The position numbers and the translations under genes were made by a program. From contig JAHZFC010000087.1 of assembly GCA_019421525.1 (NCBI GenBank), positions 1 to 9,279 on the forward strand: a stretch of DNA of 9,279 nt, in the 5' to 3' direction. Source of the DNA: Clostridiales bacterium (GTDB taxonomy: Bacteria > Bacillota > Clostridia > Oscillospirales > Oscillospiraceae). A model generated the notes under the pieces. It was not told where the DNA came from. It saw only the letters and a list, made by a program, of their open reading frames with translations, and made no database searches. Below, piece by piece: positions 1 through 6,266 of the stretch (within the stretch, counting starts at the first letter, position 1; every line of letters begins with the position of its first letter).

Positions 1-1
1 C

Positions 2-142
2 TATCAGACCCCCGAGATGATGGCTGACAAGGCCATCGAGGTGGCCCAAAAAGTATTGGCCGGAGAAGAGATCGCCGAGTACAACCAGAACACCGATTAT
101 TATCTGGTCACCGCTGAGAACGTGGATGACTATCTGGAATGA
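2..142 (+). CDS. Sugar ABC transporter substrate-binding protein, C-terminal fragment (RbsB/GGBP-like)
   Basis: Only the last 46 codons are inside the window; the gene begins upstream of base 1 and ends at TGA 140-142. The fragment begins YQTPEMMADKAIEVAQKVL and ends VTAENVDDYLE. A 'P..M...A...A..vl.G' helix, then a short strand, then 'vt.eNvd.yl' is the usual ending of periplasmic-binding-protein type I (Peripla_BP_4) sugar receptors such as ribose- or galactose-binding proteins. In Firmicutes these are lipoproteins outside the membrane that feed sugars to an ABC permease; its partners would lie to the left. It is transcribed convergently to the rest of the window and has no visible link to the peptide/reductase operon. 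The family call is by pattern recognition on a short tail, so the sugar is unknown. Confidence 0.72.
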   Translation, partial: YQTPEMMADKAIEVAQKVLAGEEIAEYNQNTDYYLVTAENVDDYLE

Positions 143-160
143 TCCCATCCCTTCCTTAAC

Positions 161-196
161 GCACGGCGCAGGCCCACATAGGGGCCTGCGCCGTGC
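161..196 (+). terminator. Strong stem-loop after the sugar-binding protein gene (likely terminator, weak T-tract)
   Basis: A perfect 15-bp inverted repeat, gcacggcgcaggccc (161-175) and its complement (182-196), encloses a 6-nt loop, acatag. It starts 18 nt after the TGA of the upstream + strand gene, where a transcription terminator is expected. Only two T follow the stem on the + strand, so it is not a textbook intrinsic terminator. It may act with Rho, protect the 3' end of the mRNA, or serve both converging transcripts. Confidence 0.55.
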
Positions 197-198
197 TT

Positions 199-230
199 GA
201 GACTGTCGAAAAAGTATTTTCGACAGTCTC
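199..230. repeat. Perfect hairpin, 14-bp arms, at the left end of the repeat element
   Basis: gagactgtcgaaaa (199-212) and its exact complement (217-230) are separated by the 4-nt loop agta. It immediately follows the first hairpin. The arms contain TGTCGAAAA/TTTTCGACA, the same word that recurs at 407-417, so this hairpin is probably the terminal structure of the element at 204-417 rather than an independent terminator. Confidence 0.7.
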
Positions 231-417
231 TCGCCGGGGACGAAGCCCCATCCCCGGCGAAAGCGGCCCGCTGCAGCGCACTCACTGTCCGTCAGAGACG
301 GCCTGTTCCCACGTTTGCGGGCCGAGAAGTGTTTTCGTCCACGTACACGCCGCGGCCGAAAACGGATTTGTATCTCTTCGCGCCGGCCGGCGCGAACTCT
401 GCGAGGCTTTTTCGACA
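204..417. mobile_element. MITE-like or palindromic intergenic element with 11-bp terminal inverted repeats
   Basis: The stretch is bounded by perfect 11-bp inverted repeats, tgtcgaaaaag (204-214) and ctttttcgaca (407-417), about 214 bp outside to outside. Inside are a 10-bp stem, tcgccgggga (231-240) with tccccggcga (251-260), and a perfect 20-bp palindrome at 377-396 (ttcgcgccggccggcgcgaa). No convincing protein is encoded: the short open frames lack a ribosome binding site and are rich in Arg/Ser/Pro, as expected of non-coding GC-rich DNA. Short length, inverted ends, internal palindromes and a position between convergent genes fit a non-autonomous repeat. No target-site duplication is obvious, and copy number cannot be seen from one copy. 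Confidence 0.45.
377..396. repeat. 20-bp perfect palindrome
   Basis: ttcgcgccggccggcgcgaa is its own reverse complement with no loop, centred between 386 and 387. It lies within the MITE-like element, 10 bp before its right inverted repeat. It could form a cruciform or a protein-binding site; nothing else indicates a function. Confidence 0.7.
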
Positions 418-420
418 AGC

Positions 421-454
421 TGAGGGGCATCCCCGCAAACGGGGATGCCCCTCA
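421..454 (-). terminator. Stem-loop, possible terminator of the minus-strand operon
   Basis: A perfect 15-bp stem, tgaggggcatccccg (421-435) with cggggatgcccctca (440-454), has a 4-nt loop, caaa. It lies 123 nt past the stop codon of the reductase, the last gene of the minus-strand operon. It abuts the right end of the 204-417 element. Neither strand has a good T-run after the stem, so its terminator role is inferred from position and stem strength. Bases 455-577 hold no other structure or gene that I can support. Confidence 0.42.
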
Positions 455-577
455 AGTATTCTGATGGAAAGATGTCTGCGGGATCTCTGCGGTCAGCCTG
501 CCGCGGACTTTTTCAGGCGGCCATAAGGTCCTTGCACTGCAGGGGCTTCCGGCGAAAAAGACTGCTCTTGCTTTCGA

Positions 578-2299
578 TCAGGCACGGTCGTCCAAATAAC
601 CGGCCATCTCCTGGGCTGCCAGGAATCCGCTGGCCATGGCCCAGCCCATCTCGCCGAATTTGCCGCCCTCGTCGCTCTCCTTGAGCAGGCCGCGGCAGCA
701 GTCTCCGGCGGTGTACAGGCCGGGGAAGGGCTTGCCGCCCCGGTCCAGCACCCGCAGGTCGTCGTCGTTGACCACGCCGCCTTCGGCCCCCTCGTTGAAC
801 CGGGACAGGAACAGGGCGTAGAAGGGCCCCTGCTCCACCGGGCGCAGGAACTGGGCCGCCTTGCCGAACTGGCTGTCCTGTCCGGCGGCGCAGTCGGCGT
901 TGTACCGGGCGATCTGGGCCAGGAAGCCCTCCTTGTCCACCCCGGTCTTTTCCGCCAGTTCCTCCAGGGTATCCGCCTTTTTGGCCGCCAGGTCGAAGGT
1001 GCACTCCTCCTCCAGCTGCTCCCGCCAGGGGCGCATGCACTCCTCGTCCACGGGCGGGCCGGCCATATCGCCGTGGATGAGCTTATCGCCCAGCAGCTCC
1101 AGGGTGGGGGCGTCCACCACGGCCCAGCCGATCTTGTTCGGCTGGCTCTCCATGGGACCCACATGGCGGCCCGGGTCTCCCGGGTCCCCCTCATTGGTGA
1201 AGCGTTCTCCCCGGGTGTTCACCATCACCATCTCCGGACAGCGAGCCAGGCACACGGAGCTGTACGCGAAGGGATGGTGGGTGGGCCCGAACAGGGGGAT
1301 CTTCACATGCTTTAAGTCGATGGCCCCGCCGATCTCCTCCACCATATGGATGGCGTCGCCGGTGTTGGCGGCCATGGTGAAGGTGTGGGTGGGAAAGCCC
1401 TCATTGAAGGCGGGCAGCACCCGGTCCATGATATCCTTCCCGTTGGAGAACCCGCCGGAGGCCAGCAGGCAGCACCTGGCCTCCACCAGTGTCTGGCCGC
1501 CGGGGTCGTCCGCCAGAACGGCCCGGAAGGCGCCGCTGTCATCCAGCAGGAGCTTCTTGGCGGCGTGCTCGGTAAGGATGGTCACCCCCAGCTCCCTGCA
1601 CCGGGCCAGCATGGACTCCACCACGAAGGTGCCCATCCAGCCTGGCCCCATGGAGTGGTCGGTGGACTTGACGTTGGCCATGCGCTTGGGGAAGTCCACA
1701 TAGGCCTCCGCCCCCCAGGACATGAAGGCGGCCATGCCCGGGTCCACGTCAGCAAACCGGACCAGCTGGATGTGGTCCTTCAAATCGCTGTGGTCGTACA
1801 GCCAGTCGAACATGTCGGTGACGGCATAGGTGGCCTTGTACACCAGGTCCCGGCTGAGCTGGTCCTTGGCACTCTCCCACAGCCGCTGGGCGTGCTCGGC
1901 CCGGTGGTCGGGATAGCCTGCGGCGGCGTGGACCTTGGAGGAGCGCAGGATGAAGTTGTGGCCCAGGGTGGTGTTGCCGCCGGGCTTCTTGGCCTTCTCC
2001 AGCACCACCACCCGCTTCCCGGTGAGCTCGGCAAAGCGGACGGCGGCTACCAGGCCGGCCCCGCCGCCCCCCACCACCACGGCGTCGCACCTCACGGTGC
2101 GCAGGTCGTGGGGCTCCGGCTTGGTCGCCTCGGTGTTGGTGATCGCCCCGGCGGGGCACACCTTTTCACATTTGCCGCAGCCGATGCACTTGTCCTGGTC
2201 GATGGCGTATTCCACGCCCACGAACCGGATGGCGTGGACCGGGCACTCGTTGTAGCAATAGTGGCAGGTGGAACAGTGTTTGTCAATGATATAAGCCAT
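578..2299 (-). CDS. Ferredoxin-fused FAD-dependent reductase (fumarate reductase/urocanate reductase flavoprotein superfamily)
   Basis: 573 aa. Residues 1-53 are a 2[4Fe-4S] ferredoxin domain with two C-x2-C-x2-C-x3-C-P motifs (C9, C12, C15, C19; C38, C41, C44, C48). From about residue 71 an FAD_binding_2 domain follows: VVVGGGGAG (74-82) as dinucleotide loop, E101 at the end of the second strand, PGGNT (106-110), RGERFTNE (363-370), and GLYTAGD (527-533) near the C terminus. This is the fold of fumarate reductase subunit A, urocanate reductase and 3-ketosteroid dehydrogenase. It has no signal peptide, membrane segment, haem or FMN domain, so it is probably cytoplasmic, with electrons entering through its iron-sulfur clusters. 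The start ATG (2299-2297) has AAAGGAGG at 2316-2309, 9 nt upstream. It is the last gene of the transporter operon. By eye, the Arg402, His504 and Arg544 positions of Shewanella fumarate reductase are not kept, so the substrate is unknown. Confidence 0.9.
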   Translation of the reverse strand: MAYIIDKHCSTCHYCYNECPVHAIRFVGVEYAIDQDKCIGCGKCEKVCPAGAITNTEATKPEPHDLRTVRCDAVVVGGGGAGLVAAVRFAELTGKRVVVLEKAKKPGGNTTLGHNFILRSSKVHAAAGYPDHRAEHAQRLWESAKDQLSRDLVYKATYAVTDMFDWLYDHSDLKDHIQLVRFADVDPGMAAFMSWGAEAYVDFPKRMANVKSTDHSMGPGWMGTFVVESMLARCRELGVTILTEHAAKKLLLDDSGAFRAVLADDPGGQTLVEARCCLLASGGFSNGKDIMDRVLPAFNEGFPTHTFTMAANTGDAIHMVEEIGGAIDLKHVKIPLFGPTHHPFAYSSVCLARCPEMVMVNTRGERFTNEGDPGDPGRHVGPMESQPNKIGWAVVDAPTLELLGDKLIHGDMAGPPVDEECMRPWREQLEEECTFDLAAKKADTLEELAEKTGVDKEGFLAQIARYNADCAAGQDSQFGKAAQFLRPVEQGPFYALFLSRFNEGAEGGVVNDDDLRVLDRGGKPFPGLYTAGDCCRGLLKESDEGGKFGEMGWAMASGFLAAQEMAGYLDDRA

Positions 2300-2308
2300 A
2301 GGCTGATG

Positions 2309-2316
2309 CCTCCTTT
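2309..2316 (-). promoter_or_regulatory. Ribosome binding site of the reductase gene
   Basis: On the minus strand this reads AAAGGAGG, nearly the full anti-Shine-Dalgarno sequence, 9 nt before the ATG at 2299. It fixes the start of the reductase at MAYIIDKHC and indicates strong independent translation despite the hairpin just upstream. Confidence 0.8.
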
Positions 2317-2320
2317 GGGA

Positions 2321-2350
2321 AACGCGGCGGGGCGAGGGCCCCGCCGCGTT
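2321..2350 (-). terminator. GC-rich stem-loop between the binding-protein and reductase genes (attenuator or 3'-end stabiliser)
   Basis: A perfect 13-bp inverted repeat, aacgcggcggggc (2321-2333) with gccccgccgcgtt (2338-2350), has a 4-nt loop. It starts 17 nt after the stop codon of the binding-protein gene and ends just before the reductase ribosome binding site. On the minus strand the stem ends in TT followed by TCCC, a poor T-tract, so partial read-through is likely. Such hairpins after solute-binding-protein genes often keep the binding protein more abundant than downstream products; that role here is inferred. Confidence 0.6.
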
Positions 2351-2367
2351 TTAGGATCGATGTCCGA

Positions 2368-4131
2368 TCAGTCGGTGACCCAGATGCGGGCCAGGATCTG
2401 GTTGGCGTTCCAGTTCTTGAACAGGCGCTCGCCGGTGTAACCGCCCACCCGGCCGGAGATGAAGGTGCTGATGATCTCAGCGCCGCCCAGGTAGAGGCAC
2501 CAATGCTGCTCGGCCCAGTAGGTATCCATCTCCTTGCCGATGCGCTCGGCCTCCTCCATGGTGGTGGCATTGTTGAAATCCTGCACCATCTGGTCGAAGG
2601 TGGGGTCGCTGACGGCGGTGGAGTTCTCGCTGCCGTCGGTGGTGAAGTAGGCCTGGACCTGGGCGGTACGGGAGTAGCCGCCGGAGACGAAGATAGAGGT
2701 CTGATTGGTCAGGTCCTTGCCGATCTGCTGCATCTCCGGGGGAGAGTTGGCGATGGCGATGTTCATGGTGATGTTCAGGTTCTGCTTGAGGTAGTCGGCC
2801 ACCAGCTGGAACAGGTCCGCGTCCAGGGCGCCGAAGATGGTCACGTCAAAGGTGAAGCCGTCGGGATAGCCGGCCTCGGTGAGCAGCTGCTTGGCCCCCT
2901 CGGGGTCGTACTTGTAATAGGAGTCCTTCAGCTCCTGGCTCCACTCGTCGGCGCTGCTGTACTGGGTGACCAGGGACCACACGCCGGGCATATTCAGGTC
3001 CATGTCCTCATAGCCGAAGTACTCGGTGTAGATCTCCTCAGAGTTGACCGCCATCTGCATGGCCTTGCGCACGTTGATGTCGGCCAGGGCGGGGTGGGTC
3101 AGCTTCAGACCGATGCCCACAGGGGCGGAGGCGTAGTCATAGCGGGTGTAGCTGCCCTCGGCCATGGACTCCTCCAGGATCTCAGCCTCGGTCCGGGTGA
3201 GCACGTTGCCGCCCCAGGCCACCACGTCCAGGTTACCGGCCATGAACTGGGTCTGCACCTGGGTGGAGTCGGCCACCAGCTGGAGAGTGATGCTGTCCAG
3301 ATAGGGCAGCTTGTTCTCGGGATAGCGCTCGTCGTAGTCATAGTAGTTCTCATTGCGCACCAGCAGCATGTGGGAGTCGGGCACATACTCCTCCAGGATG
3401 TACGGGCCGGTGCCGGCAGCGTAGTGCCAGTCGGCCTTCTGCTCGGCGGTCAGCTCATCCCACTCGTGACCGGCGATCATGACCTGGTTGATCATGAAAT
3501 TGTTCAGCGCCTGCTCAGAGTCGGTGTTGAAATGGAAGATGACGGTGAAGTCGCCGTCGGTCTCGATGGACTCCACCATGTTCAGCAGGTCGGCCCAGGG
3601 GCTCATGCACTCATAGGGGGTGTCATAGCCGGAGCCGGTGCCCAGCAGCCGGTCATAGGACCACTTCACGTCCTCGGCCACCAGCTGACGGCCGTTGTAG
3701 GGCTCCTTGTCCTGGAAGTACACGTCATCCCGGATCTGGACGGTGAGGTCGCCGTTTTCAAAGGTGTAGCTGTCGGCGATCTGGCCGGTCATCCAGTCCA
3801 TGGTCAGGTACTCGGTGGTGTAGATCTCACTGCTGTCCTCCCGGGCCCAGTCGATGCCGAACAGGGGCTCATACCACAGGTTGTAGTTGCGCATGTCGGC
3901 CACAGAGGGGTCATAATCGTTGTAGAACTCCTGGAAATAGACGGTCAGGTTGCCGCCGTACTGGGGCTCGGTGCTGGTGGGGGTGGGGGCGGCGCTGTCA
4001 GACTGCTCAGGGGCGGGGTCCTGAGAGTTGCCGGGGGTGGACTCGGACTGCGCGGGGCTGCCGCAGGCGGCCAGAGACAGGGCCATGGCCAGGGTCAGGA
4101 GCAGGCAGACGAGGCGTTTTGCTTTTTTCAC
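2368..4131 (-). CDS. Oligopeptide/dipeptide-type ABC transporter substrate-binding lipoprotein (SBP_bac_5)
   Basis: 587 aa. A lipoprotein signal peptide (KKAKR charged start, hydrophobic core to residue 20) ends in the lipobox LAAC with C23 as lipidated cysteine. A Ser/Pro/Thr-rich linker follows to about residue 57, then a typical solute-binding core. Family marks include YGGNLTVY, the GTGPYILEEY segment, the INVRKAMQMAVNSEEIY segment and the LLTEAGYPDGFTFD segment. It would sit on the outer face of the membrane and deliver ligand to the DppB/DppC channel. The start is GTG at 4131: the preceding in-frame codons on the minus strand are TGA AAC, so no upstream start is possible, and AAGGAG lies 10 nt upstream (4147-4142). 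The core is rich in Asp, Glu and Tyr. The family binds peptides but also nickel, haem, sugars and opines, so ligand identity is open. An 84-nt gap separates it from dppC and a hairpin follows it. Confidence 0.93.
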   Translation of the reverse strand: MKKAKRLVCLLLTLAMALSLAACGSPAQSESTPGNSQDPAPEQSDSAAPTPTSTEPQYGGNLTVYFQEFYNDYDPSVADMRNYNLWYEPLFGIDWAREDSSEIYTTEYLTMDWMTGQIADSYTFENGDLTVQIRDDVYFQDKEPYNGRQLVAEDVKWSYDRLLGTGSGYDTPYECMSPWADLLNMVESIETDGDFTVIFHFNTDSEQALNNFMINQVMIAGHEWDELTAEQKADWHYAAGTGPYILEEYVPDSHMLLVRNENYYDYDERYPENKLPYLDSITLQLVADSTQVQTQFMAGNLDVVAWGGNVLTRTEAEILEESMAEGSYTRYDYASAPVGIGLKLTHPALADINVRKAMQMAVNSEEIYTEYFGYEDMDLNMPGVWSLVTQYSSADEWSQELKDSYYKYDPEGAKQLLTEAGYPDGFTFDVTIFGALDADLFQLVADYLKQNLNITMNIAIANSPPEMQQIGKDLTNQTSIFVSGGYSRTAQVQAYFTTDGSENSTAVSDPTFDQMVQDFNNATTMEEAERIGKEMDTYWAEQHWCLYLGGAEIISTFISGRVGGYTGERLFKNWNANQILARIWVTD

Positions 4132-4141
4132 GTTTCATTCT

Positions 4142-4147
4142 CTCCTT
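4142..4147 (-). promoter_or_regulatory. Ribosome binding site supporting a GTG start
   Basis: AAGGAG on the minus strand, 10 nt before GTG 4131-4129. A nearby ATG (4137-4135) is out of frame and only about 4 nt from the site, and the frame upstream of the GTG is closed by TGA, so this site decides the GTG start of the binding protein. Confidence 0.7.
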
Positions 4148-4215
4148 CATAGTTTTTTCATTTACACGGCGGCAAGTTCCCGTCTGGGGCGCTCTTTCCG
4201 CCGGGCATGACAGGG

Positions 4216-5220
4216 TCACTCGGCGGCCGCCTTTTTGCGGCTCAGGCGCTGCGCCGCACGGCGCAGCTTCTTGCTGCTGTAGCTGCCCACGCCGCCCTTG
4301 AGTCGGGGATCCAGGACGTCCCGGACGCCGTCACCGAACATGGCGGAGGCAAAGACCATCAGGGCGATGAGCACGCCCGGGGCGATGGCCAGCAGGGGGT
4401 GGATCAGCATAAAGTCCCGGCCCTGGTTGGTGATGAGGTAGCCCCAGGAGGGGGTGCCCACATCCACGCCGTAGCCCAGGAAGTTCATGGAGGCTTCCAT
4501 CATGACCACGCCGCCCAGGGAGCCGGCCATGTTGATGATGATGATGGGCATGATGTTTGGCAGCACGTGCTTGACCATCTCCCACAGGGGGTTGGAGCCC
4601 AGCATCTGGGACATCTTCACATATCCCGCGTCCTTTACCCCCATAGCTGCGGAACGAATGATCCGGGAGCCGGCGATGCCGCCGGGCACCGAGATGGCGA
4701 TGATCATCTGGGGCATGCCGTTGCCCATGAGCACCATGAGGATCAGCAGGATCAGCATGGAGGGGATGCACTGCCACGCGTCCACCAGGCGCTGGACCAG
4801 CAGGTCATAGCCGCCGCCCAGCACCGCGCTGCTCACGCCGATGATGGTGGAAATGATGGTGGACAGGATGGTGCAGGCGATACACAGGATGACGGAGGTC
4901 CGCGCGCCGTAAATGAGATAGCTCAGCAGGTCACGGCCCAGGCCGTCGGTGCCCAGCAGGAACACCTTGCCCTTTTCCACCGCCTCTGCCTTTTCCTCGG
5001 CGTTGAGCATGAAATAGGGGTTTTCCAGCTTATCGATGACGCTGGTGGACATCTGGCCATCCACCATGGGATAGGGTGCCAGCACATCGGCGAAAATGGC
5101 CACCAGCACCAGCGCGATCAGGATGATCAGGCCGATGCCCGCCAGGGGCTTGGTCTTGAACAGCTCCTTCAAAAAGGACGATCTGTGCTTCTTTGGTTTG
5201 ATACCTTCCTGTTTGCTCAC
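4216..5220 (-). CDS. dppC: ABC transporter permease, DppC/OppC family
   Basis: 334 aa from GTG at 5220. A cytoplasmic basic N terminus (KPKKHR) precedes the first membrane helix (about 26-48), then an extracytoplasmic loop, the family signature GTDGLGRDLLSYLIYGARTS (90-109), further helices, and the EAA loop that docks the ATPases (about 186-225, with AGYVKMSQMLGSNPLWE and HVLPNIMP). It closes with DVLDPRLK, the usual DppC ending, plus a basic tail. It pairs with DppB to form the channel. A start at GTG 5229 is also open, but that codon overlaps the AGGAGG site (5234-5229); GTG 5220 has the ideal 8-nt spacing, so I prefer it. It starts 13 nt after the dppB stop, so the two are translationally coupled. 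The substrate is not deducible from the permease. Confidence 0.93.
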   Translation of the reverse strand: MSKQEGIKPKKHRSSFLKELFKTKPLAGIGLIILIALVLVAIFADVLAPYPMVDGQMSTSVIDKLENPYFMLNAEEKAEAVEKGKVFLLGTDGLGRDLLSYLIYGARTSVILCIACTILSTIISTIIGVSSAVLGGGYDLLVQRLVDAWQCIPSMLILLILMVLMGNGMPQMIIAISVPGGIAGSRIIRSAAMGVKDAGYVKMSQMLGSNPLWEMVKHVLPNIMPIIIINMAGSLGGVVMMEASMNFLGYGVDVGTPSWGYLITNQGRDFMLIHPLLAIAPGVLIALMVFASAMFGDGVRDVLDPRLKGGVGSYSSKKLRRAAQRLSRKKAAAE

Positions 5221-5233
5221 GACCAACACCTCC

Positions 5234-6266
5234 TCAGTCCAGTTCCACGCGGGGATCGATCCACTTATAGGCCAGATCCACCAGCAGATTGACGGCCATC
5301 ACGAAGATGGAGAATACCAGCACGCAGCCCTGTACCAGGGGGTAGTCCCGGGTGTCCAGGGCGGACACCACCTGGGCGCCGATACCGGGCATGTTGAACA
5401 TGGTCTCCAGGATGACGGAGCCGCCGATCATGCCCGCCACCGCGCCGCCGATCATGGTGATGATGGGGATCATGGAGTTGCGCAGGGCGTGGACGAACAG
5501 GGTGCGCTTCTCCCCCACCCCTTTGGCCCAGCAGGTGCGGATATAGTCCTGGCGCATGACCTCCAGCGTCATGGTGCGCACGGTGCGCAGCTGCATGCCC
5601 GCCTGGGTCAGGGCGCCCAGGATGGAGGGCACCAGGAACATGCGCATATTTTCCACCGGGTCCTGGAAAAAGCTCACATAAGTCATGGGCGGCGCGTACC
5701 CCCACCACTTGGCCGGGTAGACCAGCACCATGGTGGCCAGCCAGAACACCGGCAGGGACAGCAGCAGCACGCTGATGGTGCGGATGACATAGTCCCCGAT
5801 GCTGTCCTGGCGGGCGGCGCAGTAGATGCCCAGGGGGATGGAGATCAGGTTGGAGAAGATGAGGGTCAGGATGCCCAGCTCCAGCGTCACGGGCAGCTGG
5901 CGGGAGATGATGGCCCAGACGCTCTCTGTCTGGAACAGGGAGTCCCCCAGGTCGCCCCCGGAAGATACCGAAGAACCAGTCAAAGAACTGGATGAGGGCG
6001 GGCCGGTCCATGCCCAGCATGTGCTCCACCTGGGCCGCGTCCACCGTGATGCCGGCGGTCTGGAACTGGTAGACCATGTAGTCCACCGCGCTGGTGGGCA
6101 CCGCCCTCAGCAGGATGAACACGATGACGCACACCAGCAGCACCGTGGGGACCAGCAGCAGGATGCGTTTGAGGGCATACCGGGCCATGCCGTTGCCCCG
6201 GTAGGTCATCACCGTCAGGAAAGCCAGCAGGGCCACGACGCACAGCAGTATGATGATCGGCACCAT
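5234..6266 (-). pseudogene. dppB: ABC transporter permease, DppB/OppB family, disrupted by a single-base frameshift
   Basis: The reading frame opens at ATG 6266 (MVPIIILLCVV, AAAGGAGGGG just upstream, start overlapping the dppF stop as TGATG). It encodes a normal permease N terminus up to DWFFGIFR (about residue 103). Family sequence then continues in the +1 frame as GDLGDSLFQTESVWAII through to RVELD and the TGA at 5236-5234. Removing one G from the run of five at 5955-5959 joins the halves into a 343-residue protein with the expected FRGDLGDSL junction and EAA loop (about 241-264, YIRTCWAKGVGEKRTL). Without correction, the initiating frame makes about 230 codons of unrelated sequence and stops at 5265, so the channel would not form. 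There is an extra hydrophobic N-terminal segment (residues 3-20) before the usual MARYALKRILLL start. The rest of the operon is intact, so either a recent mutation or a sequencing error in the homopolymer is possible. Confidence 0.88.

Noticed and set aside
193..526. Two short + strand open frames of 76 and 109 codons in the left intergenic region
   Set aside because: They run through hairpins and inverted repeats, lack a ribosome binding site and resemble no protein I recognise.
2503..4152. A 549-codon open frame on the + strand opposite the binding-protein gene
   Set aside because: It is fully antisense to an unmistakable lipoprotein gene. Its product is a monotonous Gly/Val/Leu/His string, as expected from the complement of GC-biased codons, with no domain and no ribosome binding site.
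4132..4215. A separate promoter for the binding-protein gene in the 84-nt gap after dppC
   Set aside because: A loose TTGCCG/TATGAA pair exists, but its -10 would overlap the ribosome binding site. No credible sigma-70 or sigma-54 site was found.
4207..5292. A 361-codon + strand open frame opposite dppC, and similar ones opposite dppB, dppF and the reductase
   Set aside because: These are composition artefacts of a GC-rich genome: His/Gln/Asp/Gly-rich translations, no motifs, and each overlaps a clear family member on the other strand.
5950..5965. Programmed ribosomal frameshifting in dppB
   Set aside because: The required shift is +1. There is no classic slippery heptamer suited to it, no stop codon at the site and no known precedent in this permease family, so an extra base in a homopolymer is simpler.
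5234..5983. A separate 249-residue permease starting at ATG 5983
   Set aside because: That ATG lies within the N-terminal coding part of dppB in another frame, has no ribosome binding site, and the first residues (MTGSSVSSG) are not family sequence. The frame is the downstream half of a frameshifted dppB.
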